Part shown: in pieces, positions 46,691-58,100 of the stretch | Layout: each line of letters begins with the position of its first letter | Numbering within the stretch: the first letter of the stretch is position 1 | Source of the DNA: JAVBLV01 sp031553195 | Lineage (GTDB): Bacteria > Bacteroidota > Bacteroidia > Bacteroidales > P3 | Direction of reading: 5' to 3' | Length of the DNA: 64,000 bases | NCBI GenBank assembly: GCA_031553195.1 | Contig: JAVBLV010000014.1 | Coordinates: 1-64,000 of the forward strand | Program-made: the position numbers and the translations under genes | The notes under the pieces: generated by a model | Seen by the model: only the letters and a program-made list of their open reading frames with translations | The model's database searches: none | What the model was told of the DNA's origin: nothing

Positions 46691-46732
46691 GCGCGAAGAG
46701 TTGACTTATCCTCTTCGCGCATTTTATTTTTA
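46691..46732 (+). terminator. Rho-independent terminator of the C1 peptidase gene
   Basis: A perfect 10-bp stem GCGCGAAGAG/CTCTTCGCGC with loop TTGACTTATC, followed by ATTTTATTTTT. Confidence 0.93.
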
Positions 46733-47102
46733 ACAGGTTCATTCAGAATACTTGGTGTTATGTTCATATTTTCTCCTGATATGGTTATTCTCTGCTTTTT
46801 TTTACGACAATCTATCCCTACACAAAATAGGTTTGCCCGCTAAATTTTTTTTGCTAATTTTGGTATGCATAAGTTTGAGTTTTTAAATTAGACCTCTTTT
46901 GGACTTCCTCTAATTTAATGATTTCTTAGCTGACGCTTTTTCTCATTGAGGATAAAAATATAAATACCTTTGTGTTTCCTTTGTAGACTTTATGGTTGAG
47001 ATGCTCTTAAAACGGCATTTCGCTTAATTTTGATTTAACGACTATTTAGTATGTGTTTAGGCATTCTAGATAAAACGAAATACTGAATTTGCTAACAATT
47101 AG
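46733..47102. other. Intergenic region before the first AraC gene
   Basis: No gene. It has a possible -7 box, TACCTTTG, at 46965-46972 (about 130 bases before the ATG) and a loose inverted repeat, AAATTAGA/TCTAATTT, at about 46886-46917. Confidence 0.5.
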
Positions 47103-48278
47103 ATGTTTATGATGCACGATTTATACCTGATTTCTTCTACATGGTTGATTTCCTCCTGTCTATTCAGTAGTATCATGCTCTGGGTTTACAAGAAAAACAG
47201 CAGGCCGAAAAAGATTCTTGCTATTTGCTTCAGCATGCTAACCGTTCTTTCTATCACTTTATTAGTAGAAATGTATACCGATTCGGGCATAAAAGCCGAA
47301 AAAATGGATTTCGTCTATAGCCTTTTCTGTATAGCGCTAATCTATTTTTATTTTATTTATTTCAGATGCTTGATGCAACCTCAAAAACGAAATAAACCTA
47401 TCATTATTCAATTACTCATAACCATAGCCTTTTATATAATTCTATATGCCGTGCTGTATTCCATAAAGCCCGAAAAGGTTTTCCTTTACTCGGTAGAAGA
47501 CATTGTAGACAGCGCCAATCATCCCCTTAAATGGCTGCGTTTGATTGTATTTCTGCATTTCATCGTCCTGCTTGTGTGGAGTAGTATTTTAGTCGTGAAA
47601 ATGTATAGGAAACATAAAGAAGAAATTGCTTCTCAATTCTCTTATAGGGAAAAAATCAGTTTGTCATGGTTGCCTTATTTACTGGCTTTAATCATTCTTA
47701 ATGGAGTCGGAACCATTTTTGATTCGCTTCTTTCGGGATTTGATTCTTATTTATTTATCATTTCCAACTTTTTATACTGCACATTCTATTTGGTTTATGC
47801 ATTTCTTGGCGTAAGTCAGCAGGATATTGTATACAACGAACCCGAAACGACCGACGCGCCGGAAAATAATTCTGAAGAAAAATTGTCGAGCATTCCCGCC
47901 AATATCCGCAAACAATTAGTCAAAGAATTAAAGGCTTTGATGGAAGAACAAAAAATTTACCTGAATTCCGAATTACGTTTGGATTTTGTCGTCAAAGAAT
48001 TAAGAACAAACCGCACGTATGTTTCTATGGTTCTTAAAGAAGATTTTGGCGAAAATTTTATTGGTTTTGTAAACCGTTACCGTATTGAGGAAGCCAAGCA
48101 ATTGATGTCCAAAGCAGATAATCTCTCAAGTCTTTATGAAATCGCCGAAGAAGTCGGATTTAAAAGCATTTCTTCTTTTAATGTTTTCTTTAAGCGGTTT
48201 ACCGACGAAACGCCGGCAGAATTCAGAAAGAAACGTTTCAGGGAATTTAATTTGATCGTTGAAGAATCGATCGGATAA
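47103..48278 (+). CDS. Membrane-anchored AraC-family regulator (paralog 1)
   Basis: The 391-residue product has an N-terminal half with about six or seven transmembrane helices (LYLISSTWLISSCLFSSIMLW at the start) and a C-terminal AraC DNA-binding domain (LVKELKALMEEQKIYLN to FRKKRF, about 285-385), including EIAEEVGFKSISSFNVFFKRF. This layout (sensor membrane domain plus helix-turn-helix) is frequent in this phylum. It is a paralog of the gene at 50617-51795, with close identity in the HTH part. Target unknown. Confidence 0.88.
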   Translation: MFMMHDLYLISSTWLISSCLFSSIMLWVYKKNSRPKKILAICFSMLTVLSITLLVEMYTDSGIKAEKMDFVYSLFCIALIYFYFIYFRCLMQPQKRNKPIIIQLLITIAFYIILYAVLYSIKPEKVFLYSVEDIVDSANHPLKWLRLIVFLHFIVLLVWSSILVVKMYRKHKEEIASQFSYREKISLSWLPYLLALIILNGVGTIFDSLLSGFDSYLFIISNFLYCTFYLVYAFLGVSQQDIVYNEPETTDAPENNSEEKLSSIPANIRKQLVKELKALMEEQKIYLNSELRLDFVVKELRTNRTYVSMVLKEDFGENFIGFVNRYRIEEAKQLMSKADNLSSLYEIAEEVGFKSISSFNVFFKRFTDETPAEFRKKRFREFNLIVEESIG

Positions 48279-48452
48279 ATTCTTGTTCATTTTGTTAAAC
48301 GCATATTAATAATATAAATAAGTTCATAAGTAAAAATTAAATGGAATGTTTGATGTTGAAAGTTTAATATTTAATTATTTGTTTTTCAACTATCAATATT
48401 CAACTTTAAGCAATTGAAAAATACAAATTAATTCTTGACGCATATTTACCTC

Positions 48453-49493
48453 ATGGAAGAATATATCAAATGTAATATTAAGAGTTTGTCAATTCATAAA
48501 GTCGGAAATAAACACGAGGACGAATTGTTCCAAACATCAGAAAAAGAAGTGAAGTTAAGCGACCCTAATATCCGGGAATTGCTTGTAAAATATTTTCTTT
48601 CTCCTTTCAAATCCAACGAACGTTTTAACTTTTATCATGATAGCGATTTAAAATACAACGAAGTATACGGATATATATCGGACATCTTCGATAATCCCGA
48701 TACTTTGCTTGAAAAATCCGTAAACCTTGCTCAACACCTATATGAGCAAAGTATTCATCCGAAAATTAAGGGCGGAGAATTTTATACCATCTATTTTGAA
48801 GATTATATGATGGATGGAGAAACCGTGGATGCAATCGGATTGTTCAAGTCCGAAAATAAGGATACGTTCTTAAAAGTTTTTCCTTCGGAAGGAAGTTTTG
48901 AAATTGAAAGTCAACAAGGTATTAATATCGACAAACTGGATAAAGGTTGTTTGATCTTTAATGCAAACAGGGAGAACGGATATATTGTTGCTGCAATTGA
49001 TAATACAAATAAAGGAGTAGAGGCGCAGTATTGGATGGATCATTTTCTGCATGTCCGCGAACAGAAAGACGAATACCATGATACGCAAAACTTATTGTCG
49101 CTTTGTAAAAACTTCGTCAAAAACGAACTACCGCAACAATTTGAAGTCTCCAAAGCCGACCAAGTCGATATTCTTAATAAATCAGTGAAATTTTTCAAAG
49201 AAAACGATCGCTTCAATATGACCGAATTTACCAACGAAGTGATCGGACAACCTGATATGATTGAAAGTTTCAATCAGTATAAGTCTACGTTTCAAGAGGA
49301 CTATGACATAGAAATTGCCGATAATTTCGCCATTTCGGAAAGCGCTGTTAAAAAACAAGCTCGTTTATTGAAAAGCGTTATTAAATTGGATAAGAATTTT
49401 CATATCTACATTCATGGAAACCGGAGTCTTATAGAACAGGGCGAGGATACAAAAGGGAAATTCTACAAAGTTTATTATCAAGAGGAAAATTAA
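48453..49493 (+). CDS. Nucleoid-associated protein (NdpA/YejK-like)
   Basis: I take the ATG at 48453 (346 residues); the longer frame starts with TTG. The family (NA37) is recognised from the IHKVGNKHEDE start, LAQHLYEQSIHPKIKGGEFY, GLFKSENKDTFLKV and a terminal FKENDRFNMTEF. E. coli YejK binds the nucleoid; the role in Bacteroidota is not known. The stop is followed at once by a MITE-like end (49493). Confidence 0.85.
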   Translation: MEEYIKCNIKSLSIHKVGNKHEDELFQTSEKEVKLSDPNIRELLVKYFLSPFKSNERFNFYHDSDLKYNEVYGYISDIFDNPDTLLEKSVNLAQHLYEQSIHPKIKGGEFYTIYFEDYMMDGETVDAIGLFKSENKDTFLKVFPSEGSFEIESQQGINIDKLDKGCLIFNANRENGYIVAAIDNTNKGVEAQYWMDHFLHVREQKDEYHDTQNLLSLCKNFVKNELPQQFEVSKADQVDILNKSVKFFKENDRFNMTEFTNEVIGQPDMIESFNQYKSTFQEDYDIEIADNFAISESAVKKQARLLKSVIKLDKNFHIYIHGNRSLIEQGEDTKGKFYKVYYQEEN

Positions 49494-49606
49494 GAGGTTG
49501 TCTAAATTTTTACTAGATAGCGTTGCTATTCTTGAAAAATTTCGCCTTCAAAATAGCTGTTCTTATTTCTCAAAATCTTTTCTTGAAAATTTAGATGGCT
49601 ACTTAG
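49493..49606. repeat. MITE-like repeat, copy 7 (rearranged, partly inverted)
   Basis: Begins GAGGTTGTCTAAATTTTTA like an intact end, then reads GCTATTCTTGAAAAATTTCG and TCTCAAAATCTTTTCTTGAA, which is the reverse complement of the left half of the other copies. So an end of one orientation is joined to the interior in the other. A 60-codon open frame here is only repeat sequence. From 49607 to 49760 nothing is recognised. Confidence 0.7.
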
Positions 49607-49761
49607 AGTTGGACACAAAGCCGTCTCTTTTGTTCCGGTTCTGTTATCTTACACTTCAAAGAAAAGAAAATTTGAATTAGGCGTTTAAGTAATGTCGTAG
49701 ATATAATTTGTTATAATAATTTTCAATGGTGTTTATGTGTTTGTTTTCTAGTCGATAGACT

Positions 49762-49794
49762 AGTCAGGGCGTGACTTAGAGTCACACCCTGACT
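49762..49794. repeat. 33-bp palindromic repeat, copy 4
   Basis: AGTCAGGGCGTGACTT pairs with AGTCACACCCTGACT with one G-T mismatch. Lies 79 bases before the DUF308 gene. Confidence 0.88.
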
Positions 49795-49873
49795 TATATT
49801 AAAATTATCAAACGAAACGGCGCCTTTTTTGTTAATACATTGTATCATTCTAAAAATTAAAGTTCCATAAATT

Positions 49874-50452
49874 ATGAAAACATCATCTTTCGCGCAAAGA
49901 AATATTTGGCAGGGGATACTTAGCATATTGCTCGGACTGGTAGTCATTGTCTGGCATCAGAATATTATAAAATATTTTATGATGATTGCGGGCGTTATCT
50001 TTCTGTTCTTAGGAATTATTGTCATGTCTATGTATTATAGTAAACGGAAAAATAATTCCGAACTGCAATTTCCAATCAGTTCCATTGTCTATCTTGTATT
50101 AGGAATTTTATTTGTAATTATTCCCCAATCGCTTGCCAATATAGTGGTGGTAGCGATGGGGGTATTGTTAATTTTAGCGGCGATTGGTCAGGCGTATTCT
50201 TTGATAAAACTTTCCAGAAACGGATTTACGGTTTCTTATATGCGTTATATAATTCCTGTTTTGATTTTGGTTGCGGGAATAGTTATCACTTTAAACCCTG
50301 AAAAAATTACGGGCGCTATTATGATTGTATTTGGCATTGCCCTGCTACTGTATGGCGCCGAAGAATTATATAACTATTACTGGCTGAACCAGTATAATAA
50401 GAAAAAACAAGAAAATGGAGAAAGTAAAACCGGACATGCTCAACAACAGTAA
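49874..50452 (+). CDS. DUF308 (HdeD-like) membrane protein
   Basis: A 192-residue protein with six predicted transmembrane helices in three hairpins, each with the pattern LGLVVIVWHQN, LGILFVIIPQSL and VAGIVITLNPEKI. The repeated G.....P motifs fit DUF308/HdeD, an acid-resistance membrane family in E. coli. The hydrophilic tail is rich in Lys and Gln. Function in this organism unknown. Confidence 0.82.
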   Translation: MKTSSFAQRNIWQGILSILLGLVVIVWHQNIIKYFMMIAGVIFLFLGIIVMSMYYSKRKNNSELQFPISSIVYLVLGILFVIIPQSLANIVVVAMGVLLILAAIGQAYSLIKLSRNGFTVSYMRYIIPVLILVAGIVITLNPEKITGAIMIVFGIALLLYGAEELYNYYWLNQYNKKKQENGESKTGHAQQQ

Positions 50453-50616
50453 ATTGCATATTTGACCAAGAATTAGCTTTCATATAATTTGCGCGCAGTG
50501 CGTTGAGTTTTGAAAAGCTCTTGCGAGTGGAAATCAGCGGATTCAAACAAAAATAATGACGGTTCTTCACATCTTTTAGCCATCGCAATCTATTACTTAT
50601 TTATAGTGTCAGGTTT

Positions 50617-51795
50617 TTAAAAATTCTCTTCAAAAATCCTTCTCCTGAATTCCGCCGGCGTTTGATTCGTAATCCGTTTGAAAAAAACGTTAAAAGAAGA
50701 AATACTTTTAAACCCGACTTTTTCGGCGATTTCGTAAAAACTAAGCCGGGCGTCCATTTCGGCAATTAACTGTTTCGCCTCCTCAATACGGTAACGGTTC
50801 ACAAATCCAATAAAATTTTCGCCGAAATCTTCTTTAAGAACTAATGAAAGGTATGTCCGGTTTGTTTTTAATTCTTTGGCGACAAAATCCAGGCGTAATT
50901 CGGGATTCAGGAAAATTTTTTGTTCCTCCATTAATATTTTTAATTCTTTAATCAATTGCATGCGGATATTGGAAGATATCGATATATTGTTCAAGGATTT
51001 TGGTCCGGAACCCTCTTTTTCGTTTTCTTTTTGCCATGCAACCTCGTCCGGATTATAAATATCCGGTTGTCGGAGGCCTAAAAACGTCAACACATAATAA
51101 AATCCGCAGTAACAAAAATTAGAGACGATATGTAAATATCCTCCTTTCCAAGCGAATCCGATATCGAAAACGGCTCCGGTTTCGAGCAAGCAAAAAAATC
51201 CCAGTAAATAAGGAAGTCCCGATAGACTGATATTTTCGCGGTATGAAAACAAATCGGCAATTTGTTTTTTATGTTGCCGATACATTTTAACCACCTGGAT
51301 AGAAACCCAAACCGTGAAAATGCAGAAATGAAGAAAGGAGACTATGCGTATCCAGACCTGAGGACGAGGCAAAGCATTTATCAGTTCCTGAAAAGAATGA
51401 ATTTGAATTATACTTCCATTGTCTATAAAAACGGTAATCCAATACAGGAGAATGTACGCGACGATTGCGCCTATTCCTTGTATCATTATCTTCCTGATAT
51501 TGTCTTTCGGCTGCATCAAACTCTTGAAATAAAGATAAGCGGCATAGGCGATGGAAATGCCTAACATACTATATAAAAAATCGAATACCTCGAAATGACT
51601 GGTATCTTCAAATCCGGTATGAATAGTAACATTGATAGACACGATTCCCAATAATAGTAGAATCAGCGATAGAAACTTTTTAGGTTTGCTTCCCGCATTG
51701 AAAATCCAAAGCAAAAAGCTACAAAAAAAACAAGAAGATATCAGTACAGTCGACGATACCAAATATAAATCATGTAATATACCAGGGTTATTCAT
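50617..51795 (-). CDS. Membrane-anchored AraC-family regulator (paralog 2)
   Basis: The 392-residue product shares the layout of the gene at 47103: an N-terminal half of six or seven membrane helices (DLYLVSSTVLISSCFFCSF) and a C-terminal AraC domain with KELKTNRTYLSLVLKEDFGE and EIAEKVGFKSISSFNVFFKR. It is divergent from the giant surface protein gene. Between them lie three TTGTAAAATCAAT direct repeats, likely operator sites, so I infer that it regulates the giant gene or itself. Membrane anchoring suggests a response to an extracellular or envelope signal. Confidence 0.88.
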   Translation of the reverse strand: MNNPGILHDLYLVSSTVLISSCFFCSFLLWIFNAGSKPKKFLSLILLLLGIVSINVTIHTGFEDTSHFEVFDFLYSMLGISIAYAAYLYFKSLMQPKDNIRKIMIQGIGAIVAYILLYWITVFIDNGSIIQIHSFQELINALPRPQVWIRIVSFLHFCIFTVWVSIQVVKMYRQHKKQIADLFSYRENISLSGLPYLLGFFCLLETGAVFDIGFAWKGGYLHIVSNFCYCGFYYVLTFLGLRQPDIYNPDEVAWQKENEKEGSGPKSLNNISISSNIRMQLIKELKILMEEQKIFLNPELRLDFVAKELKTNRTYLSLVLKEDFGENFIGFVNRYRIEEAKQLIAEMDARLSFYEIAEKVGFKSISSFNVFFKRITNQTPAEFRRRIFEENF

Positions 51796-51835
51796 GCTAA
51801 GTTAATTTGTCCGAATGGTCTGAAAATGATCTGGA

Positions 51836-51843
51836 CAAAAGTA
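51836..51843 (-). promoter_or_regulatory. Likely -7 box of AraC paralog 2
   Basis: The minus strand reads TACTTTTG, a perfect TAnnTTTG, 40 bases before the ATG at 51795. Confidence 0.55.
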
Positions 51844-51871
51844 GGTAAATTTCTTGTAACAGATTCTTTTT

Positions 51872-51946
51872 TTGTAAAATCAATAAGATTATTGTAAAAT
51901 CAATCGAAAAAATGGAGATTTCGAGCCAATAAATTGTAAAATCAAT
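51872..51946. promoter_or_regulatory. Three direct repeats TTGTAAAATCAAT, putative operator
   Basis: Exact 13-bp copies at 51872-51884, 51892-51904 and 51934-51946. Start-to-start distances are 20 and 42 bases, close to two and four helical turns, so all face the same side of the DNA. They lie between the two divergent -7 boxes (51836-51843 and 51971-51978). AraC-family dimers often bind direct repeats of this size. The role is inferred; the repeats are directly visible. Confidence 0.65.
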
Positions 51947-51970
51947 AAAGCAGAATGAATGGCCGGAACC

Positions 51971-51978
51971 TAACTTTG
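51971..51978 (+). promoter_or_regulatory. Likely -7 box of the giant surface protein gene
   Basis: TAACTTTG, 137 bases before the ATG at 52115. No TTTG at the -33 position, which would fit a promoter that needs an activator. The leader (51985-52114) has no other gene. Confidence 0.5.
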
Positions 51979-52114
51979 CAAAGTGATAAAAATCAAAAAA
52001 AACGGCAGTTCGAAAAATTGTTTTTTACGATCTGCCCGGAATTATCTTTTTGATATGAAGAATATGCTTTTTGATTTACATTTTATGGCTTTGAGTTTTA
52101 AATAGTTTAAAAAT

Positions 52115-55100
52115 ATGTCTTTTATGAAAAGAATAGTTACATTTTGTTGGGCCTTATTTTTTACAGTCTTATTCTTCCCCATTTACTGCCTTGCCGACGA
52201 AACTGTCTCGTCTTTGCCTTATAGCGAAAGTTTTGAAGGCGGCGTTTTCCCTTCCGGTTGGACTCAGGAAAGCGTAAAAGGAACCAATTTGTGGACGGTC
52301 ATAAGTAATGGCGCCGGAGATCCGTCTACCGTTTTTGACGGTTCCTATAAATTGAGACTCTATTATGCAAGTTCAACCTCGTCCGTCTCCAGATTGGTTA
52401 GCCCGAAATTCGATCTCAGCGGCCTTTCTGCAGTATTTACTTTTGCGCATACGCAAAAGATTTGGAGCGGAGATCAGGACACGCTGCGCGTTTTTTACAA
52501 AAACAGTCCTACTGGAACTTGGGTATTATTAAAAGAATATACCCGCAATATTTCCGATTGGGAAAAGGAAGTAATACTGCTTCCTAATCCGACAAGTTCT
52601 TATTGGATTGCTTTTGAAGGAACAACCGCCTACGGCTATGGAATTCAATTGGACGATATACAAGTGATGCAATCCGGAGTTCCCTTATCCGGCGTTTATA
52701 CTATTGATAATGCGCGCCCGACCGGAGAACGGAATTTCAATCACTTTAAAGATGCAATTAATGCACTGAATCTGTCTTCCGCTTTGGATACGGTAATTTT
52801 TGAAGTTTTTGCCGGACAAGCCCATAATTTCGGCGTTACAAGTTATTCCAATTTGAAAATCCGTTCTGAAAATATTTCGGGGAAACCTGTTATCTTCAGA
52901 AAATCAGGCGTCGGAGCCAATCCTTTGCTGAAAGTAACGGGAACTTCTTCGTCTTCCGACGTTTGTTTTTATTTAGATAATGTAAATAATTTTGTTTTTG
53001 ACGGATTGGATATTGAGAATGCCGGGACTTCGACCGGTAATTATCTGGATGTGGGATTTTACTTTTTAGGGGGGAAACATAATATCGTAAAAAATTGTAA
53101 TGTTCGTTTGCAAACCGCTTCCGGTTATGGAGTTTACTTTTCGGGAAGCGCGGATTCTATATTGTTGGATAAAGTAAATATAAAGAATGCAAGTTATGGC
53201 TATTATTTTAGCGGATACGGTTCGGGAAATGTGTTGAGCGGAGCTCTTGTAGAAGGCGCCGGAACGGGAATTTATTTCGAAACCTCCCAGAATGATCTTG
53301 TCATAAAAGAAATGAAGATTTACGAGGCCGGAACCGGATTGCGGTTAAATTCGGGAACCCGTCAGAAAATCATCAATAACGTTATTCATGCTACGTCTAC
53401 AGGTATTTACCGGTATAATAGTTTTTATAGCGCAGATACAATGTATCTTGCGCATAATACAATTTATATTTCCCAATCGCCGAACGCAACCTATTGTATA
53501 AGAAACAATTCTTCCTATACCTATCTGGGGCTTTATAACAATATATTTATTAACAAGTCGTTAGGATCTGCTTCGTATTGTTTTTACAATAGCGGCAGTT
53601 CTGGCAGCGCCAATATCCTAACCGGCAGCAATAATAATATATATTATGCCGGATCCGGCATTTTGTATACTTCCGGATCCCATGTGGCATACAGAATTGC
53701 GGATTATGTCGCCCTTCTTGCCGACGGGAGGGAAAATAATTCTTTCCAGAGAGATATTTCTTTTGTAAGCGCAGCGTCTCCTTACAATTTTAATGTCAGA
53801 ACCGACATTCCCAGCAAGGCCGAAAGCGGCGGGAGAACCCTTCCCTTCCTGAATATAAATTCCGATATTGACGGCAACGCGCGTAATAATACAACGCCGG
53901 ATATCGGCGCGTATGAATTTAACGGCGTGTCCGACGCGAGCGCAGACCCTGTTCCTTTGCAGGGAAACTATACGATAAACAATACCCAACCTACCGCCAA
54001 CCGGAATTTCAATACTTTTGAAGAAGCGATTATTGCTTATAATATGCGTTCTATTTCGGCCCCTGTGGTATTCGAAGTCAGTTCGGGACAAACGCATAAT
54101 ATTCAGGGTACGCTGAGAGTAGCCCCTCATAGCAAGAAAGAGAAGCCGGTATCATTCAGAAAGTCGGGCGTTGGAAGCAATCCGGCGCTGAAAGTACAAG
54201 GTTCGTCTTCTTCTTCCGACGCTTGTTTTTATCTGGATAGCGCAACGTATCTTACTTTCGACGGATTGGATATTGAAGATGCAGGCTCGTCGAGCAACAA
54301 CTATACCGAGTACGGATTTTATTTATTGGGAGGAAGACGTAATACCATTAAAAATTGTAATATCCGCCTGCAGCTAACTTCCGGTTATGGAATTTATGTG
54401 AACGCCGATGCGGATTCCCTGTTATTTGAAAAAAATAATATCAGGAATGCATATTACGGGTATTATTTTTCAGGTTCCGGATGGGAAAACACGGTGAAAG
54501 GAGGCGTTTTGGACAGCTTGTATTCAACGGGTATTTACTGTTTTGGAAATCAAGAAGATCTGATTATTGCCGAAATGAAAATCACGGGAGCGGAAACAGG
54601 AATACGATTAACTAGCGGGGATAATCAGATTTTGGTAAACAATCTTGTTCAAGCCTCCAACACAGGGATTTACGCAAATACAAATTCCGTCGATATAATA
54701 TACCTTGCTCATAATACAGTGTACATTCCTTCCACGACCAATACGACCTATTGCTTACGGAATTCGTCGAACAAAGTGGCGCTTTACAATAATATCTTTA
54801 TCAATAAGTCCACTAATAGCGGATCTTATTGTTTTTACAATGCCCACACAACCCATGCTAATATCTTGCAGGGAAGCAACAATAATATTTATTCGGGAAG
54901 CATGCGGTTTGTATATGGAACTTCTTCGGTAGCGGTAAATACGGTTTACGAGTATGCCGAGTTGTTGGGAGACGGACGGGAAAACCATTCGTATCAGGTA
55001 GACGTTCCGTTTGTAAGCGCGGTTCGTCCGTTTAACTTTAACGTCAAAACCGACGTGCCGACCAAAGCGGAAAGCGGAGGCAAAGTTATCCAGGAATATC

Positions 55101-58100
55101 CGGTAACGACCGACATAGACGGTAATCCGCGGAATGCGACGACTCCCGATATCGGCGCTTACGAGTTTAACGGAACGCGGGATACTACCGACTTATCGCC
55201 TTTACATGGCGTTTATACCATAGACAATACGCGCCCGACGACCAACCGGAATTTCAACACTTTTGAAGAAGCCATTGCGTTGTTAAACGCCCGTTCGGTT
55301 TCCGATACTACCATTTTTGAAATGGTTCCGGGACAGATGCATACGATTACTTTAACTAATAACACAGGACTAAGAATCACCTCCGGCGGCAAACCGGGCA
55401 AACCGGTTATTTTCCGTAAATCAGGAACTGGAAATAATACTTTGCTGAAAGTTTCTGGAACTTCTTCGGGTTCGGACGCTTGTTTTTATTTGGACGGAGT
55501 AAATTACGTAACTTTCGACGGATTGGATGTTGAGAATGCGGGAACAAGCGGCAGTAATTATCTTGAGCGGGCTTTTTATATCCTGAACGGACAATACAAT
55601 GCCATCAAAAATTGTAATATTCGACTGATGCAAAGCTCCTCTTCGTATGCCGTTTATTTGTCGGGCGGTAAAAACAATAATATCGGCAACTGCGATATCC
55701 GGATGCGTTCCGATTACGGCTATGGAGTCTATTCCTCAGGCGCGGATTCGCTGACGGTAAATAATGTAAATATAAAGAGCTGCTACTATGGGTTTTATTT
55801 CGACGGCCCCTCGTCAAGCATTATCAATCATTGCAGTATCGATAGCGTCAATACGGGAATTTATACTTATGCATACTATAGCTATCAGAGAAGGGACAAT
55901 TTTAGCGTAAGCAATACAAAAATCACCAATGTATCTTCGGGTATTTTGTTGGGAAACGGGAACAATCAGAAGATATTCAACAATGTGGTTCAGTCGACTT
56001 ATATGGGAATCTATACTTATCACGGTTCTTCCGATACGGTATATTTGGCTCACAATACCGTATTTATTTCCGCTTCGACCAACGCGACCTATTCTCTACG
56101 GAATTCAACGGGCAAAATAGGCCTTTACAATAATATCTTCGTTAATAAATCGACCAGCACAAGTTCAAATTGTTTTTATAACGAATCTTCACCCGGCCAT
56201 GATAATATTTTACAGGGCAGCAACAATAACATTTACTTCGGAACGGCGGCGGCAGTTTATAGAACGCCGTCGTTGACGATAAATTCGGTAAATGAATATG
56301 CCGGTCTTTTAGGCGATGGACGGGAAGATCGTTCGTATCAGGTAGACGTTCCTTTCATAAGCCCGATTTCTCCTTATAATTTTAATATTGATCCGGTTGC
56401 TCCAACTAAAGCGGAGAATGGCGGAAAGGCTGTTACGGTATTTTCGGTGGCTAAAGATATCGACGGTAATCTGCGGAATGCAACGACTCCCGACATCGGC
56501 GCTTACGAATTTAACGGAACGCAGGATACTACCGACTTATCGCCTTTACATGGCGTTTATACCATAGACAATGCGCGCCCGACGGCCAACCGGAATTTCA
56601 ATACTTTTGAGGAAGCCGTCGCTACGTTGAATGCATGGACAATATCCGACACAACTATATTTGAAACGGTTCCCGGACAAACGCATACAATTACTTTGGG
56701 TCTAAGTACGGGATTAAGAATTACTTCCGGAGGAAAGCCCGGAAAACCGGTTATCTTCCGCAAAGCGGGAACAGGAAATAACACGCTTTTGAAGGTTTCC
56801 GGAACCTCTTCGAGTTCGGACGCTTGCTTCAATCTGGATGGCGCAAGTTATGTCGTTTTCGATGGTTTGGATGTTGAGAATGCAGGAACAAGCGGCAGTA
56901 ATTATCTCGAAAGGGCTTTTCAATTATCAAACGGACGAAACAATAGCATAAAAAACTGCAATATACGCTTGACGCAAAGCGCTACCGCTTACGGTATTTA
57001 CCTGTCGGCTAATAAAAATTGTGACATCAATAATTGCAACATCGGATTGCGTTATAATTACGGTTACGGAATTTACTCCACAGGCAGCGCCGATTCCTTA
57101 ATCGTCAATAATGTCAATATAAAAAATTGTAACTATGGATTTTATTCCGACGCTGCTGCTTCCGCTTCGACGCTCATAAACGCCGTTGCCATAGATAGCG
57201 CGGCAAATCATGGAATTTACGTTTCTGGATATTATAGCAGTAACAGGCATGACAACTTTCGTATAACCGGAAGCAAAATTACCAATACGTCGACAGGAAT
57301 ACGGTTGGGGAGCGGAAACAATCAAAAAATCTTCAATAACGTAGTTCATGCCTCGAATACGGGAATCTATGCCGGTACAGCCTCTTCCGATACGGTATAT
57401 GTTGCTCAGAACACCGTTTATATTCCTGCTACGACAAGCTCTACCTATGGTATGAGGAATGCATCTAATAAATTGGCCTTATTCAATAATATTTTCATTA
57501 ACAAATCGACAAGCGCAAGTTCATATTGCTTTTATAACGATGTTTCGAACGGCGAGAATATTTTGCAAGAGAGCAATAATAATATTTATTTTGCCATAGA
57601 AAAAGTATACGGATCTTCATCGTTGAATATCAGTTCGGTTATTGAATACGCCAATTTCCTGGCCGACGGGAGGGAAAATAATTCCTTTCAAACCGACCTC
57701 TCTTTTATCAGCGCCGTTTCTCCTTTTAACTTTAGTCCGAGAACCGATTTAGCGACCAAAGCGGAAAGCGGAGGAAAAGTAGTCGCCGCGTTTCCGGTTC
57801 CCGTCGATATAGACGGAAATCCCCGCAATACCTCTACTCCCGACATTGGCGCGTATGAATTTAACGGAATCAGAGACAATACCGATTTATCGCCTTTGCG
57901 CGGCGTTTATACTATTGACAATACACAACCGACCGCCGGCCGGAATTTCAACAGCTTTAAAGAAGCCATTGTTTTCTTAAATGCGCGATCGACTTCCGAT
58001 ACGACTATATTCGAAACAGTTCCGGATCAAATTCATAATATTACGTTTTCCAACGAAAAAGAACTCAAAATCACTGCCGGAGGCGGATGGGGAAGACCGG

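Noticed and set aside
49498..49680. A 60-codon open frame after the nucleoid-associated gene
   Set aside because: It consists of the rearranged MITE-like repeat.
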